Source: Lampris incognitus (lineage: Eukaryota; Chordata; Actinopteri; Lampriformes; Lampridae). Taken from it: DNA of 64,000 nucleotides. The DNA is taken from contig NC_079220.1 in assembly GCF_029633865.1 (NCBI RefSeq), positions 59,822,077 to 59,886,076 on the forward strand, read 5' to 3'. Shown one piece after another: positions 10,641 through 20,722 of this stretch; the first letter of the stretch is position 1; each line of letters starts with the position of its first letter. Made by a program: the position numbers and the translations under genes. The notes below the pieces were generated by a model. That model worked only from the letters and a program-made list of their open reading frames with translations, did not search any database and was not told the DNA's origin.

Positions 10641-13262
10641 TCTTCTTAGGGCTTTATTGGCATGAAAGTTTTACAACAATGTCGCCAAAGCATCAAAAAT
10701 GCAGTTTGAACGGTACACAATAACACTAATAATGAATATCAGCACAACATTGTAACGATCAATAAAGAAACAATAACACAGCCATAACAATAGAGAAACA
10801 GAAGTAGATCAGAAGGTGGAGCATGGGTGGTGAGGACACTACAGCTGCCATGTGTTGTGCTGCTTGTCTCTCAGGCTGTCACATGACCTGACATGTCTCG
10901 CTGTTGCATCTATGAGCTGACACTGTTTTCCCTAAGTACATGTTGCATTTTGGTCTGATCAGAGAGTGTGTCCAAGTCATTTTGGTCTGGTCAGAGAGTG
11001 TGTCCAAGTCATTTTGGTCTGGTCAGAGAGTGTGTCCAAGTCATTTTGGTCTGCTCAGAGAGTGTGTCCAAGTCATTTTGGTCTGGTCAGAGAGTGTGTC
11101 CAAATCATTTTGGTCTGCTCAGAGAGTGTGTCCAAGTCATTTTGGTCTGCTCAGAGAGTGTGTCCAAGTCATCTTGGTCTGCTCAGAGAGTGTGTCCAAG
11201 TCATTTTGGTCTGCTCAGAGAGTGTGTCCAAGTCATTTTGGTCTGGTCAGAGAGTGTGTCCAAGTCATTTTGGTCTGGTCAGAGAGTGTGTCCAAGTCAT
11301 TTTGGTCTGGTCAGAGAGTGTGTCCAAGTCATTTTGGTCTGGTCAGAGAGTGTGTCCAAGTCATTTTGGTCTGGTCAGAGAGTGTGTCCAAGTCATTTTG
11401 GTCTGGTCAGAGAGTGTGTCCAAGTCATTTTGGTCTGGTCAGAGAGTGTGTCCAAGTCATCTTGGTCTGCTCAGAGAGTGTGTCCAAGTCATTTTGGTCT
11501 GCTCAGAGAGTGTGTCCAAGTCATTTTGGTCTGGTCAGAGAGTGTGTCCAAGTCATTTTGGTCTGGTCAGAGAGTGTGTCCAAGTCATTTTGGTCTGCTC
11601 AGAGAGTGTGTCCAAGTCATTTTGGTCTGCTCAGAGAGTGTGTCCAAGTCATTTTGGTCTGCTCAGAGAGTGTGTCCAAGTCATTTTGGTCTGGTCAGAG
11701 AGTGTGTCCAAGTCATTTTGGTCTGCTCAGAGAGTGTGTCCAAGTCATTTTGGTCTGCTCAGAGAGTGTGTCCAAGTCATTTTGGTCTGGTCAGAGAGTG
11801 TGTCCAAGTCATTTTGGTCTGCTCAGAGAGTGTGTCCAAGTCATTTTGGTCTGGTCAGAGAGTGTGTCCAAGTCATTTTGGTCTGCTCAGAGAGTGTGTC
11901 CAAGTCATTTTGGTCTGCTCAGAGAGTGTGTCCAAGTCATTTTGGTCTGGTCAGAGAGTGTGTCCAAGTCTTGGAATTTACATTTAATTTTTGTGAAGAA
12001 TTTGGTTCTTAAGTCTTTGTATGTGCTACATTGTAGCGGGAAGTGTTGCTCTGTCTCCACCTGTCTCTCTGGACAGAGCTGACACAGCCTGTCTTCTCTG
12101 GGCAGCAGGTCTGCCTGTGTCGGCCAGTCTCTATGGCCAAGCTGTGATCACTGAGTCTGTACATAGTCAGTGCCTTTCTCAGTTTCTGATCGGTCACGGT
12201 GGTCAGTAGTCTGCCATCATGTACCATCTGTTTAGAGCCACATAACACTGAAGTTTGCTTTGAGTTTTTGTGATAGATGTCCATTGGTTAATGTAATGTT
12301 CTTTTTCGTTAGCTATAAGTTGGTTGGGCCAGATTGTGTGAGGACTGTCCTGATGACTTGTGCTGCTGGCTGAGCTGAGCCTCAGGACCAACTGGCTGAG
12401 GGGACTCCTCTCTTTGTTCTCCTCTTGGTAATCGAGAGCTTTGTGATGATAGGAGTTGGGGTCACTTGCTTTTAGGTGTTGGTAGAATGTGATTGCTCTT
12501 TTTTGCATTGTTATTAACAGGGGAAACTGGTCCAGTTCTGCTTGGCATTCATTGTTGGGCGTGTTCCTGTGTACTTTGAGAATGCTCTTGCAAATCTCAG
12601 TGTGCAGGGTTTCGATTGGGTGTTTGTCCCATTTTTCAAAGTCTTGATTTACAAGCGGACCCCACACTTCACTACCATATAGTAACATTGGTTCAATTAT
12701 GGATTTGAATATTTTGAGCCATGTTCTAACAGGTATGTCTGTGTTTGAAGACTTTTTTATAGTATAGAAAGCCCTTCATCCCTCGTCTCTGAGATCATTA
12801 ATAGTGAGATTGAAATTTCCTGTAGCGGTAATTATTTGCCCCAAATATGTGTAGCTGTGTGTGTGTTCTATGTCAGTGGAGCCTAGTGAGAACCTATTTG
12901 GGTTTCCCTGACACCTGGGTCATTTCTGGAAGACCATGATTCTAGTTTTTTTCCAGATTAACTGTCAGAGCCCAGGTGTGACAGAAGTTTTGCAGATGAT
13001 CCAGTTGCTGTTGTAATGCCTCTTTAGATGGAGCTAATAACATTAGGTCATCTGCAAAAAGTACGCATTTAATTTTTGTGTCAGAGAGGGTGAGACCAGG
13101 GATATCTGATTGTTCTAGAGATTTTGCCAATTAATCAATATAAATGTTAAACAGGGTGGGGCTGAGACTGCAGCCCTGTTTCACACCCCTAATTTGGGGG
13201 AAAAAATCTGTTTCCATATTGGCAATTTTTACAGCGCATTTATTATTTGTATACATTGTTTT
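10640..13262 (-). mobile_element. 5'-truncated non-LTR retrotransposon (LINE, I/Nimb-like?)
   Basis: Minus-strand coding remnants run from about 13215 to 12030: RT motifs GVKQGCSLSPTLFNIYI (near 13190), FADDLMLLAP (near 13050), then LLYGSEVWGPL (12688 onward) and a C-terminal zinc-knuckle-like Cys/His region. Several frameshifts separate the pieces. The 3' end is the GCTTTATTGGCATGA block at 10650, also seen alone at 13475. The element is dead. Clade is uncertain from memory; related 3' remnants occur at 19905-20560. Confidence 0.7.
10946..11972. repeat. 32-bp minisatellite, 32 copies
   Basis: The unit has two blocks, TTTTGGTCTGGTCAGAGAG and TGTGTCCAAGTCA. Because 32 is not a multiple of 3 and the unit has no stop on the plus strand, all three plus frames stay open (380, 348 and 339 aa). 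These are not genes. One position is biallelic (CTGG or CTGC); the array lies inside the 3' part of the LINE. Confidence 0.97.
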
Positions 13263-13750
13263 AATTATGTGTAATTATTATCTCTCTCCCTTTCTCTGTT
13301 TCTCTGTCTCTCTCTCTCGATCTCTCCCTCTCTCTATTTCTATCGCTCTCTTTATCGCTCATCGCTCTCCCTCTCTCTGTCTGTCTCTCTCTCTCTATTG
13401 CTCTATCTCTCCCTCTCTGTCTCTGTCTGTCTGTCTCTATCTCTCTCTATTGCTCTCTCCCTCAATTCAATTCAGTTGGCTTTATTGGCATGACAAATTG
13501 TTTATATGTGTTGCCGAAGCATTTGATACGTTAAAATGTGTACATTGAAAAACAAAGTAGAATCTCTCTCCCTATCGCTCTCCCTCTCTCTCTGACTGTC
13601 TGTCTCTCTCAACTCAGTTCAATTTTTATGAAAGCGTTGTTGAAAATCAAAAATCTCTCAATTCCGTTCAATGTTGCCAAAGCAGGTGACAGTGAAACAG
13701 GTCAACAGAATACCAAACCACAAAAAAAAAATTAAAACAAATGGAACAAT
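13262..13750. repeat. CT-rich low complexity with LINE 3'-end scraps
   Basis: CTCT/CTGT tracts at 13280-13460 and 13563-13610. Two short pieces of the LINE 3' end follow (13463-13530 and 13612-13700), recognisable by GGCTTTATTGGCATGA and the GTTGCC(G/A)AAGCA block. Confidence 0.7.
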
Positions 13751-13841
13751 GGGTCCGAAATTAACACTCCCCACCCGCCAAATGCGAGTAGATTTTCTGA
13801 TTGGCGAGTAAATCTCAGAAGCCTACCCGCCACATGGCGAG

Positions 13842-14024
13842 TGTCATGTGCATATACGACAGGCAAGGGAGTTGCTATTAATACCGTGCTTTATTCAGCC
13901 ATCTGCTTCCAGAACAGAGTAGAACAATCCCAGAACGCCCCAGTACAGAACCGCGCTAAAACATATAGTTGCATGCCCCTCCTCTTACGTACACAGCATG
14001 CTGGGCACTGTAGTTCTCGTCACA
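13842..14024 (-). repeat. 3' LTR of the Ty3 element
   Basis: 183 bp, TG...CA ends, matches 18215-18397 with about 12 differences. It contains TTTATT, i.e. no sense AATAAA other than the complement near 13889. Confidence 0.9.
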
Positions 14025-14044
14025 TCTCCCTCCTTTTAAAGAAC
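14025..14044 (-). promoter_or_regulatory. polypurine tract (PPT) of the Ty3 element
   Basis: On the minus strand AAAAGGAGGGAGA ends exactly at the 3' LTR boundary, the expected place for plus-strand priming. Confidence 0.75.
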
Positions 14045-14246
14045 ATGTATGTTCCAATGGAAACAATAAAATTGCTAGATTGGAAAACATAGCAACAGCA
14101 ATACCATATTAGCAATTTGCTAATTAAAAGCATAACCAGCTAACAATGAAGACATGCACTTCAAAAATTAAGCTGAAGGGTGGGGTAGACTGCCCAGCAC
14201 TTCGACTGAGTGTAGGGATTATTCTGCCCCATTGCTCACTCAGTAT

Positions 14247-16046
14247 CTAAACATCATACCGCTTTGGGGGTTTTACAACTCTGCCACTGGAGGTGATGGC
14301 GAACCCAGAGGGCCTTGCTGGCACGTCCGGCTCTGTGGGAGTGCCTGATGAGGTGGCGACCGGAGGGCTGAGTTGTTCCTGCTGCAAGTCATTGCTGTCT
14401 CTGGCTGGTTGGGTTGCAACAGTTGCAGGGGCAGGCACGGAATGCAGGTGCCTGCGGTTCCGTCTGAAGACAGCCCCGTCTTCCATACGCACCGTGTAGG
14501 GGCGTGGTTCCCTGAGGGATTCACCACGACTGCGGGCATGTTCCACCCCTTCTGCCCATCTGGTTTGACTCGTACCCTCTCACCTGAGTGCAGTTCGGTT
14601 AGGGCATGTGCAGAGTGTCTCCTGTCGAAGAAAAACTTATAAGCCTCTTTTGCCCTTCTGTCATTCTTCTCCACCTCCTTGTGGTCGAAGAGCTGTGGCT
14701 GGAGTTTCCTCTCCAGCACAGGCATGTTGGTCCGGATCTGGCGACCGGTCATGAGCTGTGCGGGGCTCGCACCTGTGGCAGCAATTGGTGTGGCGCGGTA
14801 GCACATCAGCACTAGGTGAGGGTCAGGCTGCCGCAAAATTCTTTTGGCCGTCCCGACGGCCCTTTCGGCAGCTCCATTTGCCTGGGGGAAGTGGGGGCTG
14901 CTGGTTGCGTGGTGGAAATCATAGTTCCTACAAAACTGCCTAAATTCGGCTGACGTAAACTGTGTGGCATTGTCACTAATGAGTTCCCCAGGGACGTCCC
15001 ATCCTGCGAACATACCTTTCAGCTGTTCAATCACCTGTAGACTGGAGGTGGTCCGTAGCTGGGCGATCTCAATGTACCTGGAATAATAAACCACCACCAG
15101 GTAGTTTTTTTCCATCCTGCTCGCAAAGGTCTGCCCCAATCTTGTGCCATGGGCCAGGCGGCAGTGGTGTTGTACGTAGGGGCTCTTTGTACTGTGAGGG
15201 CTTATTGATTTGGCAGAATGTGCACCGTGTAACTTTCCGGTAAATGTCCGATCCGATGCTGGGCCACCAGACAGACATCTTGGCTCTTTCACGACTCTTT
15301 GTAAGGCCTTGGTGCCCTTTGTGAATCCTGTGTAGGATGTCTTCCTGATACGCGGGGGGAATTACAATCCTGTCTTGGTACAGGAGCAGCCCGTCTGCCT
15401 CGGACAGCGATGCCCTCGCAGCGTGGTAGCAATGCAGATAAAAGGGCACGTGCCTCGGCCATCCCTCTCTGGTGTACCCGATCACCCTTTGCATTGTGTT
15501 GTCCTGACGCGTGGCCTGCTTTAACATGTCCAGCTTCGTGCTCGACACCGGTTTGGTTTCGATCACAGCTTCGACATGCGCACGCATATCCCCGTCTGCA
15601 TCTGCCCCGCGGCCGTCCTGGAGTGGGTTCCTGGAAAGGGCGTCGGCCACCACCAGCTGTGAACCCGGAACATACACTGCTCTGGGGTTAAAACGCATTA
15701 GACGAATTAGAAGCCGCTGGCATCTCGGCGGCACTTTGTCCAGATCATATGCATTAATGAGGGGGGCCAGGGGCTTGTGGTCTGTCTGTAAGCTAAACTC
15801 AGCTAAGCCTAACAGATAACGGGAAAACCGCTCACAGGCCCACACCCCTGCAAGGCATTCCTTCTCTAACTGAGAGTATATCTTCTCTGCATCTGTGAGA
15901 GTTCTGGAGCAGAAGGCAACAGGCTGAACTTTGTCCCCCTGAACCTGCAACAGTGCTGCCTCCAGCCCGTAACTACTAGCGTCCGCGCTCACAATGGTGG
16001 GCCTTGCTACATCATAGTATGCCAGGGCAGGAGTGGAAGACAACAT
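14247..16046 (-). pseudogene. Ty3 pol, RNase H and integrase part (broken)
   Basis: 16046-15069 starts with an RNase H-type segment (SADASSYGLEAALLQ; later TDHKPL) and runs into the integrase zinc finger (H..H..C..C with [10 protein letters not shown] near 15200). After a frameshift near 15100, 15292-14273 carries the integrase core with D in [11 protein letters not shown] and E in [13 protein letters not shown] third piece (14546-14247) is the integrase C-terminal region. Frameshifts mean no continuous protein is made. Confidence 0.85.
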
Positions 16047-16192
16047 TGCTTTTACCTTGGTGAAGGCTTACTGTTGGGGCTCCCCCCACTGCCACTCTGC
16101 GTCTTTCTTCAGCAGCTCACTCACCGGGTGTAGCACAGATGACAGTTCGGGTAGAAACCTCCCCAGATAATTTACCATACCCAGCCACTGTC

Positions 16193-17594
16193 TCACCTGA
16201 GGGACATTCTCGGGCTCTGCATGTCTGAGATGGCCTTCACCTTGCCTGGATCTGGTTTGATGCCGTCTTTGCTGATGATGTGCCCGAAATATTGCAACTC
16301 ACTCCTGCTGAAGCGGCATTTCTCGCGGTTGAGCTTCAGCCCCGATGTTTTGATTGTCTGCAGTACCGCCTCCAAGTTTCTATCCCGCTCGTCCTGGTCT
16401 TTCCGTACACGAGTATGTCATCCATGACGACGACCGTGCCCTTTGGTCTCTCAGCAGAATGCACATTTCCCTCTGGAAGATCTCCGGTGCCGATGCGATG
16501 CCGAACGGGAGCCGCTGGAAACAGAACCGGCCTCTGGGAGTAATGAAAGTGGTTAGTTTTACACATCTGGGATCTAGCAGAATTTGCCAGAAGCCAGACG
16601 ATGCATCTAGCGTTGTGAAAACCCCTGCCCCTGCTAACTTGGGCATAATGTCCTCCAGCGTGGGAAGCATAAACCGCTCGCGCTTAACAGCCTGGTTTAA
16701 CCGCTTTCGGTCCACACAGATCCGTATCTTACCATTCTTTTTGACTACGGGCACCATGGGTGCACACCACTCTGTGGGCTCGGTCACTTCTGTGATGATC
16801 CCCAAGGACTGCATGCGTTGCAGCTTGTCGTCCACTTTTGGCATGAGAGGGAAAGGGACCCTGCGTGGCGTGCTGAGGGCATAAGGCTGTATATTGGGCT
16901 TAAGCTCAATCATGACAGGTTCACAATTAAGCAATCCAATGTCCCCGAAAACATCTTCGCTAACCTGATCTGTTCTAAAAACTAGGCCCATTTCACATGC
17001 AGCTCTGCGACTCAATAGATTGTTGGCATTTGGCCCTTTTATCACAAAAATCCCAATTTTGTGCATCTTCCCCCGTCTCTCCGTGCACGCCACAAATTTC
17101 CCCGCACACTGCAGTGCTCCCCCTGGGCTTCTCAGGTCGATTGATGTTTTAACCAGCTGTGGCCATTCAGGCAGCGACCTATATGCAGTCTGTGACATGG
17201 TAGTGATGTCCGCCCCTGTATCAATTTTAAAATTAACCAACTTGCCACAGATAGGTAACTCCACTTGACACTTTTTCTCAAAATCCATCCCCTCAATGCA
17301 ACCAAGAAAGTAGGGGCGGCTTTCACTTTCCGCTTCGCCCTCATACGCATCATCCTGGTAAACGACCTCCCTCACGTCTCTGGTTTTGCATACGGCAGCA
17401 AAATGTCCCAGCTTGTCGCATTTCCTGCAACGCCTGTTGCGTGCAAGGCATTCCTGCTGCTGCCCGTGCACGCGATTACATCGGGGGCAGGCTGTTTTAT
17501 GGCCGCTGTGCGTTTCTGTCGCCCTTATTGTAGTGGTTGCTAGCGTTACTGCGGTCGCGGTTGGTATTGGCGCCCTGTGCTTTGCTAACTGCAT
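16193..17594 (-). pseudogene. Ty3 gag zinc knuckle, protease and reverse transcriptase (broken)
   Basis: From 17594: CPRCNR..C and CRKCDKLGHFAAVC (a CCHC zinc knuckle), then the aspartic protease motif IDTGADITTM near 17200, then RT with WCAPMVPVVKKNGKIRI, FTTLDASSGFWQ and RLPFGIASAPEIFQ. The catalytic MDD motif (VVVMDDILVYGKT, 16440-16400) lies in another frame, so a frameshift lies just before it. A last RT piece (FSRSELQYFGHIIS) is at 16375-16193. Confidence 0.88.
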
Positions 17595-18156
17595 TCAGTT
17601 CAGCTGTAATTCCTCCCGCATTTTGCCGTTTAACCAGTTCGAACTGACGGGGGGCCATTTGCACCGCTTTTCCTAGCGGGAGCTCATCTTCCATCTGCAA
17701 CTTCTGTGACACGTCTCGGTCAGCAACTCTGATCACAACTCTATCGGGAATTTGCACTTCCTTTAATGCCCCGAACTCGCAGTGTTCTGCCAACTCATAT
17801 AAACTCCTCCTCACCAAGGCCTCGACAGTCTCTCCAGCTCTCTGCGAGCGCTGGTGAAAACATGCACGTTTTTAGATGACATTTCTCCGTGGTACGAAAT
17901 GCTCGTTGAACTTACTGACCACCCTGTCATAATCGTTAGCGTGAGAAGCCTCTTTGAACGTAAATGAATTAAAAATAGCTTCTGCATCTTTCCCCATTGC
18001 GTATATCAAGGAATTGATTTGGATCTCACCTTCCTCCGCATTTAGCTTGGTTGCTAGTGGAAACCGGGAAAACCTCTGAATCCAAATCGGCCATGCCGCC
18101 GGTTGCGTGAAATCAAATGCCTCGAGGGGATTAAATTTTGCCTTTCCTCGTCTCAC
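17497..18156 (-). pseudogene. Ty3 gag (broken)
   Basis: 18156-17872 encodes a gag-like segment (PAAWPIWIQRFSRF motif typical of mag-type gag). The frame breaks near 17870 and continues at 17817-17497 (RSLYELAEHCEFG). Lies directly downstream of the 5' LTR. Confidence 0.75.
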
Positions 18157-18199
18157 CGGACCAACTCCGTTCCCGATTATTGAGTTACGTGAATTCGAA

Positions 18200-18214
18200 G
18201 ATCTTCTGACACCG
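18200..18214 (-). promoter_or_regulatory. primer binding site of the Ty3 element
   Basis: Immediately after the 5' LTR, the sense strand reads CGGTGTCAGAAGATC. GGTGTCAGAAG is compatible with priming by a tRNA-Leu-like 3' end, with the first base of TGG mutated to C. Inference from position and sequence. Confidence 0.5.
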
Positions 18215-18397
18215 TGTCATGTGCATATACGACAGGCAAGGGATTCGCGATTGATACCGTGCTTTATTCAGTCATCTGCTTCCAGAACAGAGTAGAACAA
18301 TCCCAGAATGCCCCAGTACAGAACCGCGCTAAAACATATTGTTGCGTGCCCCTCCTCTTACGTTCACAGCATGCTGAGCACAGTAGTTCTCATCACA
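18215..18397 (-). repeat. 5' LTR of the Ty3 element
   Basis: 183 bp. It would carry the promoter. Same length as its partner, with substitutions only. Confidence 0.9.
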
Positions 18398-18711
18398 GCG
18401 AGTAACAAAAAAAGTGAAATCCAACCACTTAATCCCCCCATCTCTCTCTCTCTCTCTCCCTCTGTCTCTCCTTAGCAACAACAATAACATAGCAACAACA
18501 ATAATAGAAACTAACCAATCAAAGTGCATTAGAACAATAACGTAGCAACAGCAATAACAGAAACTAACCAATCAAAGTGCATTAGAATGTTGCTAGACAC
18601 TACTGGCGGGTAACATGACGCACACAGCTGAGAGGAACAACGACAGCAGCACTGTCAAACTCGGTACTAGCCTACTCTATTCTTTTAACTAACGTTAGTG
18701 AGCAACCAGTT

Positions 18712-19500
18712 ATGTGTCGATATTTAGAAGGCACAAAACCACCATCAGAAAGACAACCATGCCTCGAAGAGGAGGAAGAAGCCACCATCACCACCAAACC
18801 GAAAAAAAGAAAGTTTAGTGAAAAGTGGAGGTATGACGATAAAAGAGCAGCGAGAGGCTGGCTGGAGTATAATGCACAGAGTTGCTCTGTCTGTCGCCAG
18901 GATGCCGAAAACCATGGCAATTCATTTGTCATCGGTAACAAGATAATGAAGGTAGAAAACATCAAGGAACATGAGACCTCCAGATGTCACATTACCTGTA
19001 TGAATGCCTCGGGCTCAATCAGAGCCTCTCCTCGCAATATCCTCCATAAAGGCGCTAATAGCCATGTCCGAGCAGACCAGCATGAAAATGCAGAACATGT
19101 TTAGGACTGTGCATGCCATTGGCAAGAAGGCGAAACCACTCTCCAACTTCAAATGGATGTGCGAGTAAATGAATTTAGTTGTCATCTCAAAATATCCTTA
19201 TACAGCGTAAACAAAGTGCTGGCTGTAGCTAACGTTAGCCAGCTAGCACTAGAATGTGACACTTAGCTTGCACTAACGTTAGCTGTGTGCTAGCTTCAAC
19301 ACCATGAAACAGGTTAAAACTGATTGGCGGTCCAACCTCAACTCAGACACATTCTCGGATCTACTGATGGTGCAGCTGTCATCTCCCGAGATCAGGGAGT
19401 ATGACCCAACCAGTGCTGTTGATCTGTGGCCCCAAGACTCTGTCAGGAGCAGGAGGCCAGACTTCATGGACGGTGCAAAGAGAGTGGCTGCTGTAGAGTG
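18712..19500 (+). pseudogene. ZNF862/C17orf113-like hAT-derived protein remnant
   Basis: 18712-19104 encodes a TTF-type zinc-finger start: KKRKFSEKWRYDD, then GWLEYNAQSCSVCRQ and the HETSRCH ligand region. After a +1 shift near 19050 the frame continues with NMFRTVHAIGKKAKPLSNFKWMCE and stops at 19150. 19304-19500 encodes a piece typical of the C-terminal part (DLLMVQLSSPEIREYDPTSAVDLW). The central several hundred residues are missing, so this is an internally deleted, frameshifted copy. Such proteins derive from hAT transposases; this fits its position inside hAT-like ends. Confidence 0.7.
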
Positions 19501-19904
19501 AGAAGTAGTCTGGGATTAGGGATGGGCATGTGGAGCACTAGAGTATAATACTGCAAATAAAACATGAAATCATACTTGTAACATTTTATCATTTAACTAT
19601 TGACTAATTTTACCTAAAAATATATGTGCTTCAGATCTGCTCTTGCCACATTTTTAAAAGCTTTTATTCAACACAATACCTTATTCTCTCATTGATATGT
19701 ACTGAAAACGTATGTATGGCACAAAAAAAGCTACTAATTATTTTGGCCGGTAAAAAATATGCTTGGCCGGTAGATTTTTTTCATCTACCAGTCCCCTTGG
19801 CCGGTAAGCCAAAAAGTTAATTTCAGACCCTGGAATAGGTAGACCTGGCAGAAACATAGAACTGCAACTGACAGTAATTGGAACAGTAATTGACAGTGTT
19901 GTGG

Positions 19905-20560
19905 TCACTCACTGACCCTTAGGCTATGGCATTCTGACTCATATTGTGCTGCAAGGTGTGACCTTTGACCCTCTCCTAAAATATGTGATGATTGTTCTGT
20001 CTCATCCAGGAGTAGAACATTTGGAATCTGGTTTTCCAATGTCTCCTGGTATTTTTCTCTTATGTTCTGGAATTTCTCACAATTTAGCAGGAAGTACATC
20101 TCTATCTCCACCTCACCTGCCGTACAGTGACCACATATTCTTTGCTCTTTTGATATCCAAGATGTTTTGTGTGTCTGCCGTTTTCAGTGGCGAGACTGTA
20201 GCCAGTGAGCCTGTACTTGGTAAGGATGTGTCTGTGCTGACAGTGGACAGATAGTCAGCCAGTTTGTGTTCTCTTTTTAGGGCCCGATAACATTCTCATT
20301 TGTGTTGTAATTTGGTTTCTATGTCCCAGTGTTCCACATATGAGTCGTTGCATTGTGTGATGATGTGGTTTACTCTAATCTGTAGTTGGTCAGCAGTGCT
20401 AGTCGGAAGCTCGTCTATGTTAGTGGTGACGGGGTTAGTTAGTTTCACAACCAGCTTACTGAGGGGACTCTTTCTTAGCTCTTGGATTCAAAATGCTTTA
20501 AATTGCAGTGTGTCGTGGGGACTTGATTTAAGGTGCATCCAGAATTTTGCAATTTTAGCA
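19905..20560 (-). mobile_element. LINE 3' remnant, same family as 10640-13262
   Basis: Minus strand encodes MYFLLNCEKFQNIREKY and ILGEGQRSHLAAQY, the C-terminal portion of the I/Nimb-like LINE ORF2. Upstream parts (to 20560) show decayed similarity. Confidence 0.6.
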
Positions 20561-20654
20561 GGGCATCATCAGCTGTTGACAGCTGAGAATTGCTTATGGC
20601 ATGAAACAGGCTTGTACTGTCTCATAAAAAATGTACTTGACTCATATATATATA

Positions 20655-20657
20655 TAC

Positions 20658-20720
<63 letters not shown>
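20655..20720. repeat. (GT)n microsatellite
   Basis: A short TATATA stretch followed by about 30 GT units. Confidence 0.95.

Positions 20721-20722
<2 letters not shown>

Larger units (their letters stand above)
13837..18402 (-). mobile_element. Ty3/gypsy LTR retrotransposon, mag-like, complete ends
   Basis: Flanked by the direct 5-bp repeat GCGAG at 13837-13841 and 18398-18402, the expected integrase footprint. LTRs (13842-14024 and 18215-18397) are 183 bp each and begin TGTGA and end TGACA in the sense direction. The internal region reads gag, protease, RT, RNase H and integrase on the minus strand. Several frameshifts break gag and pol, so it is not autonomous. By hand the two LTRs differ at about 12 of 183 positions. 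The mag/K02A2.6-like assignment rests on the RT style and is tentative. Confidence 0.9.
13751..19836. mobile_element. old hAT-type element (host of the nested Ty3 insertion)
   Basis: Ends are imperfect inverted repeats: GGGTCCGAAATTAAC at 13751 and, read inward on the minus strand, AGGGTCTGAAATTAAC from 19836. Subterminal CCCGCCA/GGCGAG and GGCCGGTAA motifs repeat at both ends. Between them lie coding remnants of a ZNF862-like protein (18712-19500) and the 4.56-kb Ty3 element. I did not find a clean 8-bp target duplication, so the outer limits are approximate. Confidence 0.6.

Noticed and set aside
9985-10665. 226-aa Ser/Leu-rich membrane-like ORF
   Set aside because: Hydrophobic look comes from CT-rich low complexity (CTCTCT reads as LSLS), not a real membrane protein.
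10940-12082. Three overlapping ORFs of 339-380 aa
   Set aside because: They are the three plus-strand frames of one 32-bp tandem array; the same 32-residue period appears in each.
13837-18402. CRISPR-like or bacterial elements
   Set aside because: Nothing prokaryotic is present; direct repeats here are LTRs, SINEs and minisatellites of a vertebrate genome.
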